The notes beneath the pieces were generated by a model that did not search any database, was not told the DNA's origin, and saw only the letters and a program-made list of their open reading frames with translations. Shown here piece after piece: positions 1-11,410 of a stretch of DNA of 64,000 nt (positions are counted from its first letter, which is position 1; every line of letters begins with the position of its first letter). The translations under genes and the position numbers were made by a program. The stretch is from Moniliella sp. 'wahieum' (taxonomy: Eukaryota > Basidiomycota > Moniliellomycetes > Moniliellales > Moniliellaceae), in the NCBI GenBank assembly GCA_003971905.1, contig RSEE01000048.1:124001-188000 (forward strand), written 5' to 3'.

Positions 1-805
1 TAACTACGGCACCAAGACAGCGGGCAAGTTTTTGCGCATTGGAAGGAGTTGGCTACCAAGTCTCAGTGGAAATGGTTCCTCGCTCGGATGTCAACCACGT
101 TCATCCGTGTCCACACGCGCTTCCTAGGGTACGGGACCGTGGCGAGAGCCGGAGGTCCTGATATCCTGGCGATCCCCCTGGTTCCTTGACCTTAGTGCGC
201 TTCCAAGTAACCCCACAAGATGAACGGTTCGGTTTAGACGTAGCGTTCCCCCTGTCCCAGGATTAAGCTCTGTCAATGATATGAATTCAAGAAGGGAGAT
301 ACACAGCTCGTAAAGTCAGTCGTGCGAGTAATTTTCAAATAGTCTTGTGCAAATAATATATGAGACTCCAAACCGTGGGGGTGGTGAGAGGTCGTTATAG
401 ACCACAGGGAGCAGGCAACAGTTGTTGGTAGTGTATTGCATTGCACATGAGCTACAGAGAGGCTAGAGAATATTCCTGCCCGCCAGGAAGGAATATTGTA
501 AGGAATGAACCGAAGGTTCCGGACTTGGGCTACCGGCACCACTACACCAGTGTGGCGTCACATGCGTCACAGAGGTACTGCTTACATCACAGCGGTACTC
601 TTTTTGCTATGGAAACCAGTGGCTCTCATTCCATATAACGAAAGAGGCATCGCTAATGAGATGTATGAAGCGACAGAAGTTACGAACCATCATTGCCAAT
701 TCCTCTGCATGTGCTAATGGATTTTGGTCGATGAGGACAGCTTTAGGACATTATCCATCCGCACAGACATATAGAACCCCAATGTTAGATGCACTTCACA
801 GTGTT
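1..805. other. no gene recognised; contains a dispersed-repeat fragment
   Basis: No conserved protein is visible on either strand. Short open stretches run in from the left edge but do not resemble a known family. Positions 247-287 resemble the loop of the inverted-repeat element near 44220: both contain a GTCCCAG word, then TTAAGCTCTGTCAATGA. That marks a fragment of a dispersed element. The right end is the 3' flank of the velvet gene. Confidence 0.5.
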
Positions 806-2278
806 TTATACACCATCTTGTTCAACCGTGCGGGATTTATTCTCTGTCCGGACAGGGATGCGTGCTCCTTGCTGTGCCAGCTTGCGAGCCAAGGGTGTGG
901 TTGGACACTGACCAGGGAACAGACGGGGCGGGTAGCACTCTGTGTCAAAACCATGAACATGCCTGGTCAGCGTGAAACATAGGGTCATATGATAGCGCGA
1001 AGTGTGTAGAAGGCCATGCCCTTTCAACATGCGAAAGATAATATAGAAGTGAAGAAATCGGAGAGAAGCGTAAAGCGTACCGAACTCGGGAGTGTACATT
1101 GTCGTCACAAGGGGCGACACCCCTTCATAAGCAGACCCGTTATCGTTCAGGGCAGAGAGGGAGAGCAACAGCCTGTATCTTCCCTCCTCACGAACGCTCA
1201 GGTCGGGTAGAATGAAGAAAATGTCGAGATTGTCGTCCACGTCTTGACACAAGTAAGCGGAACTCACGGGGGTGCCCAATAGGTTGCGGATGCGGAAGTG
1301 ATTATGGTTATTATTGCTCGTAGAGTCTGAGACCAAAGGGACGGCAGCATGGCGGGAGGTGTTGCCATCGGGAGCACGTTCATGTTCCCCATCAATCGAA
1401 TTCCTCGGGAGCGTCGTGAGAGCACGCGAGGAAACTCCAACAGAATTGGAGTGCACAACAGAATGGACCCCATCCGTTAGGCCATCATGCCCTCTTGAGC
1501 CTTTGTCATGGGAGGGACACTTATTCTTACTCCCGATTGTTCGGCGTCCGGGGAAGTTTGTGTCCAATCATAGTGCCCATTGATGATGACTCTCTTCTTC
1601 CCGTCTGAATGGTCCATGGTATCATCCACGCAATGATATCAATTGTCAGTGCTACATGTCGACGTGAAGTGATGAACAGCTATTGAGAGAGTGCCTCAAA
1701 CAAGACTTAACATAAGACGTACCTTCTTCGTTTCGTTGTAATGTGAGCAGCGTGGCCGACGTTAGGCGATCTCCATCGACCAGCTCAGCCGACAAGGTCA
1801 AGAAGGACGTGTCGAATTGGCTAATGAAAAAAGTTAGAGTGTGAAGGAAAAAAAGTTAGATAGACCGTGTTCCACACTGTACTGTACCTTGGCTCGATCT
1901 TCATCCGCGTGCTTTCATCGTACATGCACATTCGAACAATGGTAACGGGAGATAGAGGTCGTCGGTCCTGTGTAGAGAAAGAAATTATTGGTTAGGTTAA
2001 TATGCACGACTTGCACTTTACCAGGGACGAGTTGCCTGTCAATTCAACCATAATATAGTTCTTACGATCTCCCCGACTGAGAGTGGACTATACTGAGGGT
2101 GAACCGGAGAGTGTGGAGAATTTGGGTAGGCAGGAGGCACATACCTTTTCACCATAAGCTGCAATACGTCCGCGAATGGGAGACTGCTCGAGGATCAATG
2201 AGATGATACTGGGGAGAGAAATGTAAGAAGTCAATCATAGGGGGCTAAAGTCATGATACAAGTATACCCACAGTCCAT
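806..2278 (-). CDS. velvet-domain transcriptional regulator
   Basis: Velvet proteins are fungal DNA-binding regulators, with an NF-kB-like fold, of development and secondary metabolism. Four or five exons join into one velvet domain. Exon 2145-2208 encodes LILEQSPIRGR then GEK. Exon 1888-1967 starts with the family motif DRRPLSP. Exon 1733-1820 encodes FDTSFLTLSAELVDGD. The exon ending at 1081 carries NLLGTPVSS and FFILPDLSVREEGRYRL. The last exon, 806-939, encodes CYPPRLFPGQCPTTPL and LAQQGARIPVR before TAA. Introns at 940-1080, 1821-1887, 1968-2144 and 2209-2275 (approx.) have GT/AG ends. The segment from about 1270 to 1690 is the variable insert between the two halves of velvet domains, and its splice sites are uncertain. 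The chosen start (ATG at 2278) gives a minimal N-terminus; an upstream exon is possible. The subfamily (VosA/VelB/VelC) cannot be assigned. Confidence 0.8.
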
Positions 2279-4024
2279 TGCATCGCCCCTCAGCGCGAAC
2301 AGCTGAGTCCCTTGGAGGAATAGGAGTCAGACTTAGGCCATCGAGTCGGTTGGTAAATGAAGGGACGTTGGGCAGGTTGGTCATGAGGATTTGACGTGCC
2401 GATATTGAAGATATTCTTGCCTCAGGGGAAAGAGTGAGGAGCACAAAAGACAACGCTGGTGGTACGGAGACAAAAGACTGAGCTGGTTGTGCGTACGCAA
2501 GTCTTAGGGCTTACTATTAAGCCCCATGGGTTCTCTTCACGCAATTCTAGATTTCACAACACCCCTCTCATCTCTTCCTGAGCTGCGTTGTGGGGGTTAA
2601 CACAAGTCGAAATATGTATGATGCTTCAATGTACCCCTCGCACCCAAATGCTATCCCATGAGTTGGTACACATGCACGAGTGCGTAGTGCTATATATACG
2701 ATCCACAAATTGCCGGCTATATCAGGTACAGCTCCTCGCATGGAACAAAGTGGATCAACCCTTTCCACAGCAGTGCCTATTGCCGCGGTTAGCTATGATA
2801 GCGGGGAGGCAAGTACAGATTTGTCTGTGAGCGCTGTGAGCAATCTCTTGATGGACGTGAGAATAATCGGAAAGTATATGTGAAAAGGCAAGAGCGTCAT
2901 GGGACGGTCAGTAGAAGACGACTCCGTAGTAGCGCAACTGGTGACTCAGGTAGTACTAGACCTCTCTTGTGATCAGATCTTTACCATAGGAACCAACTTC
3001 TTCCGTCGGCTACAAATATAATGCTAATCGGCAAACACAATCCAGCCACGCAATACACCCTTTTCCAATTTGATTTTCGAAGGCTGCATGCGCTTTAAAC
3101 ATATGTGCTCGCACATGAGTAATGTCTTGGAATCACATAGAACCGGTAACCCACACCCCCATCCCCTAACCCCCACCCCCCACCTTCCTTCTCCCTCCCA
3201 CAACCGGGTTTGGGAACTTGCCACAATTGAAAACGATGCCAGAGAGAGGGTTTATCCAATTTATATCCGTGTATCTATACCAATATACCCTCAAGAGTTC
3301 CGCACACTTTTGCATATATCCACAACAGTCCGTCGTTTGGGAAGAGCTCTAGTAGGAACTGCCTGTCTGTATACAGAATGACGACACAGAGTCTCTGTAC
3401 TATGATATAGATTTTAGGATACGATACTACGACGGCTGTGGTCCATAGAGAGTAGCGATGGCAAACTGAAGGATGTGCGCATGAACATTCCGGCCATATT
3501 TTCTTCCTGGCTTACGCTATATTGAGGCTACAACAGGTATACCCACCACTTTTTATGTTGCGAGGGCCTCTGTTCGCGAAGAACCTCTTACGTGTCCCTG
3601 TCGCTTGTGAGTATTCAAATATTCTGCCGGACGACTTGAGCGTGTATTTGTCGCTTCACAGCTTCACTCAAGTTCTGTAAATGTGTTCATCGGTTTCGGT
3701 ATATTAACGACGGTCATCGCTTTTCCTGTGACTGCTTAACGCCGTCGATATATCCGGAGTCCATGCGGGTCGTACTGCTCCACTGTTAGATCTTTGTCGC
3801 TGTGATGGCTCCACTCATTGGTCTCAGCTGCTGGCCTCCATGCTAGTGCGGATAAATATGGCGGTAATGTTTCTCAGAACAGCCTGCGACTCTAGAAGAC
3901 CCCCCGTACGTTGAATGTACCGTAGGCTCAATTTCAAATGAGAGCACTGTGGCCACGGAGGGACTCTAAGCGACTCGGTACTCTCTGATACATCATGATG
4001 CATCATCGGCCACCGATCAGGCAA

Positions 4025-4070
4025 GCCTCATCAGGCCTCAGGCCTCAGGGGCCTCAGGGCCTCAGATCTC
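4025..4070. repeat. GGCCTCAGG palindromic-word array
   Basis: Imperfect tandem reiteration of GGCCTCAGG, ending in CAGATCTCAG. It belongs to the class of short palindrome-derived arrays found in most gene-free stretches of this window. Confidence 0.8.
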
Positions 4071-4225
4071 AGACCGCATCGACAAGCCAGCATAAAAAAG
4101 CCTTGGGCATAGTATACGCAGAAGTGATTTGTATATAGTAGTGTTGACTATTAGTACTTAGTGGTTGTGTGCGCGTGTTGTGCTGACTACCGGTACAAGA
4201 TCGACGAACAGTCTAATGGGTAAGA

Positions 4226-4442
4226 CATGATGAGACCTGGAGTCCTCGAGGGTGATGCAATCGTACTGGTGGCGGTGGTGTGGCAACCAGCAGTGCCTAC
4301 AGAGGAACATCAAGCAGCGAATCGCCATCAGGGGCTAAGCTGCAGGGCAAGGAGATAAACAGGAGAGGGAAAACAGCGGAACTCCTAGGCTTGAGGAACT
4401 GAAGGGATATTGGCCAAAGTACGATGAGCCACCCAGCTCAAG
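4226..4442 (+). repeat. dispersed repeat, copy 1 (second copy at 23828-24051)
   Basis: About 220 nt align with 23828-24051. Shared blocks include GATGAGACCTGGAGTCCT, GGCGATGCAATCG (here GGTGATGCAATCG), AAGCTGCAG with flanking A-rich sequence, and GGCTTGAGG..AACTGAAGGGA. Mismatches and small indels are scattered and frame is not conserved, so this looks like a transposon-derived repeat, not a gene duplicate. No terminal repeats or target-site duplication were recognised. Confidence 0.75.
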
Positions 4443-4908
4443 AAGAAGATAACCCAGTGGCGAGTTTAATCAGAAAAGTGTTATTGATAAACCAGAACTG
4501 GATCTATGCATCAGGAGGGGATGAAAAGGAGAGGACTGGGCTTAACATATACTCTCAAAAAGAACACGGGATCAGAAAAAAGTTAATAAATGTGGGGAAG
4601 AAGGGCCCCACTTATAACGAACGCATCTTCCATTTTCTTCCCATCTTCTTCGCCTCTAACTGAGATAGAGCCCAACCATTTTATTCCCGCACATGACACG
4701 AAGCCTCCGCCAGTGCGTTTCGACTCGACCTCTCCGACAACTCGTGAAAAAGAGATGCCTACCGCGGCGAATGAGACCGAAAAAAGCTGGGAAAACTGCA
4801 ACGGTGAACGGGAGTGTTGGGGCGATGCCCTAATCACGCCATCCTGCGTGATAGTCATCACCCCTCTTATCCGCCCGGAAGCTTCCTCAGCTCCGCGGTA
4901 CCCTCGTC

Positions 4909-4916
4909 TATATAAG
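4909..4916 (+). promoter_or_regulatory. TATA-box-like element
   Basis: TATATAAG sits in a C/T-rich context and is followed by CT-rich sequence typical of fungal core promoters. No convincing downstream gene was identified, so this is a candidate only. A 20-nt word just downstream, AGAACCACATCCTCCAT, recurs near 13567. Confidence 0.35.
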
Positions 4917-5117
4917 GCCCTACCCTTCTCATAGCCTCCTGTACCTCTCCTCAGAACCACATCCTCCATTCCACTCCTCCTTCAGCAGGTTTGAGCCCAC
5001 TTGCGTGGGGGCGGCGGCTGCTAGCTGACCCCCACCCGCCCGCTGTGCCGCCCTTGAGCCGCAGCACCCGCTGTGCCGCCACCGAGCCGCAGCGTTCCCC
5101 ATCAACGCGGTCACTCA

Positions 5118-5210
5118 ATCCCCCTCCCAGGAGCTGGTCGACCCACCCTCCCAGGAGCTGGTCGACCCACCCTCCCAGGCTGGTCGACCCACCCTCCCAG
5201 GAGCTGGTCG
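5118..5210 (+). repeat. 24-nt minisatellite
   Basis: About four tandem copies of a 24-nt unit reading CCCTCCCAGGAGCTGG then TCGACCCA. The third copy is shortened by loss of AGGAG. Each copy contains a SalI-like GTCGAC palindrome. The 24-nt length would keep frame if translated, but no gene is recognised around it. Confidence 0.85.
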
Positions 5211-6246
5211 CTCCTCCCCTGCGGCAACGCGCCCTGGCCTCAAGACACGCTGGCCGATACAAGACCGCCGCGAAGGCACAAGTCCTTCACACGAGGCACC
5301 GGCTCGGTCCCGGCGCAGACCGCATAGCTAATCGAAATGCTGGTAACAAGGTTCCGGATAGATATGTGAGGACTACGTACAAAATTCAAGGTGGGCAAGG
5401 CTGTGCAAGATTGTGCGCAAGAAATTTCGATTAGCCATGCGCTAAGCCCTTCACCACGAGGCACAAGCCCTTCCAACGTCTTCCTCGCCTCGAGCTTGTT
5501 GCCGCCAGCCGTCAGCGCCTTGCCCTCCGCGACCAGCTACCCTCCCTCGCCAAGGGACAGGGGGTCGACCGTTTTCTCTACCAGCGCCGACGTTTCCGTC
5601 GGGCTGCAATTGGTTCTTCAACAATTTATGGCCCTGCCCCTTGACAAGAATCGCCCCTATATGCGCCTCCCCCCCTACCGACACCCGCCTCCACATGGGG
5701 GGGCTGTCTGCGCGTATGGTGGGGGCTGGCCGCCGCATGGTGGGGCTGCCCAACACTTGTCTATTTTTACCAAGGCCATCTTCCCACCCACCCATCCTCG
5801 TCGGCGGGCCCATGGTCCAGACGGAAGAGCAATGGTATATGGCCTTTCCCTTTCAACTGGCTACGCGCCGTCATGCTGCCGCCTTGTCGCTCCAGCACAT
5901 ACAGGCCAACGCCGCCTTTGGGCCAGCAACGCTCGGTGCACGCCTCGCAAACAAGGCCGCCATCTCACGCTCTTCCCACCGCCCGCCCGAGGTCCCCCCT
6001 GAGGAGGGGGGAGGCAGTCAAGAAGATTTTCCCATCTCGACGACCTTCATTCTGCGACCACGCCTGTTCTCCACACGAGGCTGGTGGGGCTGTTCGACCA
6101 CGGCACCTCTGCCGTGCCGTTCTTCATCGCCTCGTCCGCATCCGGTCGTGGTGGGGAGTCACTATAGTCACGGTGACCTTTGACTGGACCCCTGTGGAGG
6201 CGCGGGGGCTTATGGGAAAATGGTATGCCATTCAATAATATTCAAT

Positions 6247-6272
6247 AGAGGAGTGACTAGTGACTAGTGACT
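6247..6272. repeat. GTGACTA / ACTAGT array
   Basis: Three tandem GTGACTA units create two ACTAGT palindromes. The related AGCGCT-type word array GAGCGTTGAGCGCTGAGCGC lies at about 6550. Confidence 0.75.
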
Positions 6273-8319
6273 AATAGTGAGAAGCGAGCCTCACTGCGCA
6301 GCTGAGCGGTGGGCTGTTGATAGTGGCGCATAATGGGGATAGAAGAAGACTCACGCGCTCACATGCTTGTGGAAAGAGGCATCTGTCCCCCCTGGAGCAT
6401 AAATAAATAGTATCTTGGCATACGAATAAGGGATTCAGTGTATGAATCCTACCCGTTCCTGTGGCGCCGTATACTAATGTATATGTAGACGGCACGGAGG
6501 CACCCTCTGTGATCCACGCGTTCTGAGACTCCTCAGCGCTATTGAGAGCTGAGCGTTGAGCGCTGAGCGCGCTGACGTCGTCACGATGTTGCGTTTCGAG
6601 GGAAAGGGCATCTAACAGGTATGGCTGATTGTCATGACCGTTAGCGCATTGAACGTTAAACCAACATCCGGGGTTTCACATGTCACAACGTTTTGTTGAG
6701 CTAACGCTCTCAACCCTTCTGCCATGTACCTCTCTATATCTCTTTCACTGTTCACTCACGAATAGCCGTTCACTCACTAGCCATTCACTCTCTATAGTAT
6801 AGCTGCACGGTCGCTAGCCACTATAACAGTAGTTCCATAATTGCGATCGTCATTAGAATCAGTCACGCCCGCCGCCTTCCTGCAATCTCTCCTCTGCCAA
6901 ATCACTTTTCCCTGTATAGAAAAGTGAAGCCCACCCAACATCCATGACTATATTTTGGCACTCAACTTAACGTAGGGACGAAGAAATAGCGTTACTAGGA
7001 TCGCACATCCGGCATGCGCTGGTTTTGCTCGTGCTAAATCCAAATGAAAGGCCAGTGGAGTCGCCAGCAGGCCGGGACCATATGGTTCCCGCCATTCACC
7101 TTCAAAAAGCGAGATGAAGTGCAAATGAACACCAATGCGAAGCGGGGTAGATCTGTGAGCGATGAACGCGTTTGATGAACCGCGTCTCCACTGGTAAGCC
7201 TCCTCCGAGCAGTAAGGCTTTTCAGTCCTCAAACATATTGTGGTCCGTTTTGGCGACATCGTTCCCGTTCACCGTCATATGACCGTCATACCTGGGGGAA
7301 GAATGGCTCGTATGTAAGAATGACGTCCCTGGTATTGGGCCTTAGGTTCTTCTTTCACATTCCGCTTGCTCACAAATAGCTGATATAGCTACTTCCCTCG
7401 GTGTTCCACAAAGGTGCTACTGTCTCCTCGTGTATATCATCTTTTCCGGTCCCAGTATACTACGCGCCTTCTATGTATTATGATTCTGGTGTGTCGATTG
7501 TGTCAACATTTCCCAGTTCCCTAGACAACGGGGAGGTCGTGACGTTGCCAGCCCCTCCTATACCTCGCCCTCCGCGTGCATGAAACGGTGGACCATGCAA
7601 TGAAGAAGAATCTCGGCGGTTATAATGTCATGGGCGAGCCCTGGACCGGAGCCCGATTCATTGTCCAGGGGTGCTTTCTCTTGGAGAAGGACAGACCGCT
7701 CACAGTTGATCGATCCCGAACACTACCGGTCCGATCCAAGCTAAGGCCGCCTGCTCCGCACATGCCCAGTAGAGCGTGCTCCGCAGGCCAACCAAGTGTG
7801 ACGATCATGGTTGGTTAAATTAAGTACCGTGGCCCGAAGGGCCATGCACCTGCGCGACAATAGTCGCCCCCCGCCCAAGTCCAAGTCGAAAGGCCTAAAT
7901 ACCACCGAGCTTCCGGTATCTTTGCGACCGTCGCCTCCGTACCCGCTTCCTTACCACACACCTCTGTCAGCCTTTAGTGAAGGGAGTGCCATAAACAGAA
8001 AGTTCATCCGTCATACTAAAAATAGTCAAGCTATATACTATAACGAAGCGCCGATGTGGGAGAACAAAAAAATCATAAGATGTGGACAATTATTACGGCA
8101 GCATATTGTGAACAAAAACAAAAAAAGAACTAACATAAGAGGGCTCCGCCAAACAGATTAGCAAAACGACGATGGCACTGAGGAGCCCGCATGCAACAAT
8201 GACAGAAAATAGTGTTGTGGAAAGGGCGAGAAAGGAGCGGACGGATGTGGGAGTGGAGAACTAGGGAGACCGTGGACCGGGGGGGGGGCGAAGGAGCGAA
8301 GGAGCAGCGACAAGATTAA

Positions 8320-10013
8320 TCAAACCTGAAAAGGACTGAGGGTACCGACAGAGAAGCGAGTTTTTACGCGTGCAAATTGGGGAACAGAAATGGTGAGGTA
8401 GAGTTGTCTGGGACATGAGTGGCGTGAGGTGGGCTCGTAGACAAGAGGGGCTCGTCCAAACCAACGGGAAGATCCGTAGAGAACGTGACGAGCCCAGCAG
8501 GGTAAGATGCCGAGAACTGGGATTGGATAGGTAGGGTCTTCAGGCTGGACAAGGGGAAATGCTGGTCCGACTGGTCCGTCGAAGATAGCCAATGGAGAAA
8601 AGGATCTGGAAAGATGGAGTCCGTAAAAGGGGACGGGAATGGCTTGGTAGGTGGCAATCCGTGCCAAGACTCGAGTAAGGTCTCCGTTCTCCACCGACCA
8701 GTCGGAGAGAACCGGATTGACGGCGGGGGTCCATGAAGTAACGGAAATTGGGCTGGACAAAGATCCACTGTTATCGACCCCGGAAACGCTCGTGGAAAAG
8801 GTGCTGTTTAGTGATTCGAAGGGCGACGGGACATCCGAGAATGATCCAACAGGGTCCGACAGAGAAATACTGTATGCGTTCGCTTCCACCTCGTAACAAC
8901 TTCCTTTGGACCCAATTACTTGGGGCGTGCACGGAAGCAATGCCATCGGTTGACCAACCCTGGGAATGATGAGTGGCTTGGTAGTAGGGGTACTATGCGC
9001 TTGGAAAGGCAACCCAAAAGGAGGGAATGGATTCGTAAACGTGGGACGGGAGAAGGAGGTGTCTTAATTGCCGGAGGAGGCGGAAAAAGCCAGGCAAGGA
9101 GTGACGGCCATCAGCATACCGAGGAGAATGAAGCCGCGCAGGGGATGACAGTGACAGCGTAGTTGGAGTGCCTGAGTCAATTGTGGTAGGAAAAGTACGG
9201 CGAGCAGAGCGGCGGAGGCTTGTAGAAAATTTGATTGAGGGAGGGAGCGAACCAGAACGGCGCAAATGAACAGTGGAAGCGGGCTCATAGCTGTGAGGGG
9301 CCGTATTAAAGGGAGTAGGGGCCGAAGCATTATGTACGGAGGAGAGTAGTGCGCAGGGCCACTCTCTCGACGGGCGGCAAACTGAATCTTGGTAGCAGGG
9401 GCGGAATGAGGGAAGGGATAGGGGTTTCCACCCAATAAGTCACAAAGTACATGTCCCGAACTTATTGCGTCCACACTAGAGGGCCGTGTCAGGATCGGGT
9501 CCAAGAAGCAATGACGACGCAAGGCGTAAATGCTCCGACTGTTCTCCACAGCACGGCGCCTCGGGCGATACGTGTAGTTCTGCAAAAGCTTTGGTAAGTA
9601 TATTATGGGGATTTTATCGAGGATCAAAAAGATCATGAACACACGGGATAACGTTGCCGATGAAGGGACCGTGCCTTTTCAGCCTTGCGGGCATACTGAT
9701 CCTTCACGCTCTGTGGCTCATTCTTCCACAACACCGAGATCTCGCGCGACATTTCGGCTTGACGATGTCTACTGCTCATAGTTCCTTTTCCCTCAGCCTG
9801 AAGAGAAAAGCGACGCTTAAGTTCTTGACTCTTGTCGGACCGGTACAAGATCCAAGCATTGGGTGGGCGCGGGGCCCAACCATTATTTTCTTCCGAGCCG
9901 GCTGGAGGGGTGGGATGAGACGGGGCCCTGACGATGGTCGGGTGGGTCCCCTGTACGGGCGAACGATCAATTTGGCATGAAAACGGTTGTTGGAGCTCTT
10001 CCGGCATGGTCAT
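8320..10013 (-). CDS. MAT-type HMG-box transcription factor
   Basis: The MAT_HMG domain lies near the N-terminus. Exon 1 (from ATG at 10013) encodes RPPNAWILYRSDKSQELKRR, a basic loop, then SREISVLWKNEPQSVKDQYA and HRQRYP. An intron with donor GTGTGT and acceptor TTTTGCAG (about 9573-9638) joins YP to NYTYRPRRR, the usual end of fungal mating-type HMG boxes. The rest of the protein is Ser/Pro-rich and is followed across at least two frame changes to a stop at 8320. Proteins of this class (Ste11 of fission yeast, Prf1/Rop1 of Ustilago, Mat2 of Cryptococcus) control mating and pheromone response; that role is inferred here. The C-terminal end is uncertain because CAG|GTTTGA at the stop could also be a splice donor. 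Confidence 0.75.
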
Positions 10014-10383
10014 TGTGCAAAATGGAGGACCATAGAGGTGCTAGAGGGAGGGGCCAGATGGAAACAAAGGTTAGCATATGCGCTTCAAAGCTTGGTCTTA
10101 GAGAGAGCACACGGACTGCGTGGAGAGGTATGGGGTACTGGAGAATTTGACGGAGGAAAGTATTGCAGGATACCGAGCACACAGTGGTTGTGGAAGCGCT
10201 GGGGGACGAGAACCGGGTGAAGTTGGAAGAACGGGTGGAGGGAGGCGTGCGGTGCGGCCTTCAGTGTAAAGAAGGCCAACGTACCGGTTTTAAAAGAGCG
10301 ATGCGAAATGGAGAAGAAAGACGATGATGGGAGACAGATGAGAAAGAGCAGAAGGGGAGTTAGTTGGGCGGATATTAAGAACG

Positions 10384-10470
10384 ATGGAGGAGACCACTGT
10401 TGGGCCTACGGCCCGGTCAGCTGGGGCTTCGCCCCAGCTTGTGGTGCTGCATCGCCACCGTAGTAAGAAC
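10384..10470 (+). repeat. single arm of the CAGCTGGGGC inverted-repeat family
   Basis: Matches the arms of the element at 43999-44509. Shared words are GGAGACCAC, TACGGCCCGGTCAGCTGGGG, CTTCGCCCCAGCT and GCATCGCCACC. Only one arm is present here, so this is a truncated or solo copy. The nested palindrome CAGCTGGGGCTTCGCCCCAGCT could fold as a hairpin. Confidence 0.75.
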
Positions 10471-10635
10471 GAATGTAAGCACACAGCTGCGCGTCAAAGG
10501 GCAAAGCCATATAAGAGTTTGACATCAAGCTTCAAGCTTCAAGCCTCCTTGGCCGCACCAACCCAAGTTTTCTTACTAGCCTGGGGCGAGACAAGGCGCT
10601 GCGGGCGATGTGGGCGAAGCTATCCGGCAGCGCCA

Positions 10636-10782
10636 TAACGCATAAGGCCTAAGGCCTAAGGGTTAATCGACACTACCGTTTAACCGGTGCTCGGTCACCG
10701 GTAAGGCCTAAGGCCGGCCGCCACGGCCGGTGAATTAAAAGATCTAACGTCTGAGATCTGGATCTGAGATCTGAGATCTGCC
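10636..10782. repeat. AGGCCT / ACCGGT / AGATCT arrays
   Basis: Back-to-back arrays: AAGGCCTAAGGCCTAAGG, ACCGGT words (CCGGTGCTCGGTCACCGGT), GGCCGGCC, then CTGAGATCTG reiterated to 10782. No coding potential is seen. Confidence 0.8.
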
Positions 10783-10939
10783 ACCGAGACCAGCAAGCTT
10801 TCGCGGGCTAATATCCAAGGGAGAAGGGGGCAGGGGGCGTGGATGTGTGTGGTGACGCGTGACGCGGTAACGTGAGGGCCGGCGGCTGCGCAGGGGCTCC
10901 GCCTGTGCCATACAGTTGAAGTAGCTAACCCTATACACT

Positions 10940-11215
10940 ATGGCCTAAGACCCAAGGCTTAAGGAACCTTAGGCCTTAGGCCTAATAGGCAGGCAAGCGC
11001 CAATTCGCATAGTGCTGGAGATGTCTCGTCTGAGAGATCTGAGATAAGAGTTCTGTTGAACGTTGAACGTACTGAACGTTGAGATAAATGTGATCGATGA
11101 TCGATGATCGATGATCGATGATCTGAGATCTGAGATTGCGTCGCGCTCTGTTGTGCGCTGGAATGCGGGACACGGACGCCTGATTCATGATCGATGATCA
11201 TTAATCATTAATCAT
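10940..11215. repeat. AGGCCT, AACGTT, GATCGATC and ATTAAT arrays
   Basis: CCTTAGGCCTTAGGCCTAA (about 10970) is followed by GTTGAACGTTGAACGTACTG (about 11052), GATCGATGATCGATGATCGA (about 11092-11125), CTGAGATCTGAGAT, and CATTAATCATTAATCATT (about 11195). Each unit contains or borders a 4-6 bp palindrome. Confidence 0.85.
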
Positions 11216-11364
11216 TCGTGGTCGCGTGTTGGTGCCTGTGGTGGTAGCGTCGAGTGCAACATACTTAAGTACCTAGAGGCGGCTGCCAAGCCACGCAGCA
11301 ACCGGCGGCAACAGACTTCCTGTACCAACTTTCCATACGGCCGCGAAGTGCGTATATCGAACGC

Positions 11365-11410
11365 AGCTAAGGCCTAAGGGCGCTCAGGCCTGAGGCTCAG
11401 GCCTCAGGGT
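11365..11410. repeat. AGGCCT / CAGGCCTGAGG array
   Basis: AAGGCCTAAGG followed by CTCAGGCCTGAGGCTCAGG, the same word class as 4025-4070. Confidence 0.75.

Larger units (their letters stand above)
2279..8319. other. gene-poor stretch
   Basis: Six kilobases lie between the velvet gene and the HMG-box gene with no recognisable protein. Open frames are short, overlap on both strands and are proline- or serine-rich without motifs. The stretch holds a GGCCTCAGG array (4025-4070), one copy of a two-copy repeat (4226-4442), a promoter-like TATA segment (4909-4916), a minisatellite (5118-5210) and an ACTAGT array (6247-6272). Positions 5636-6002 encode a long Pro/Gly-rich frame of unknown status. A fast-evolving or non-coding gene could be missed here. 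Confidence 0.5.

Noticed and set aside
3150-3185. Telomere-like CCCTAACCCCC
   Set aside because: Only a single unit in a C-rich tract. A related single CCCTAA occurs at 46880. No tandem telomeric array is present.
4590-5434. Proline-rich frames around the TATA-like segment as a gene
   Set aside because: Frames on both strands are open over the same DNA, the 24-nt minisatellite explains part of the openness, and no conserved motif is present.
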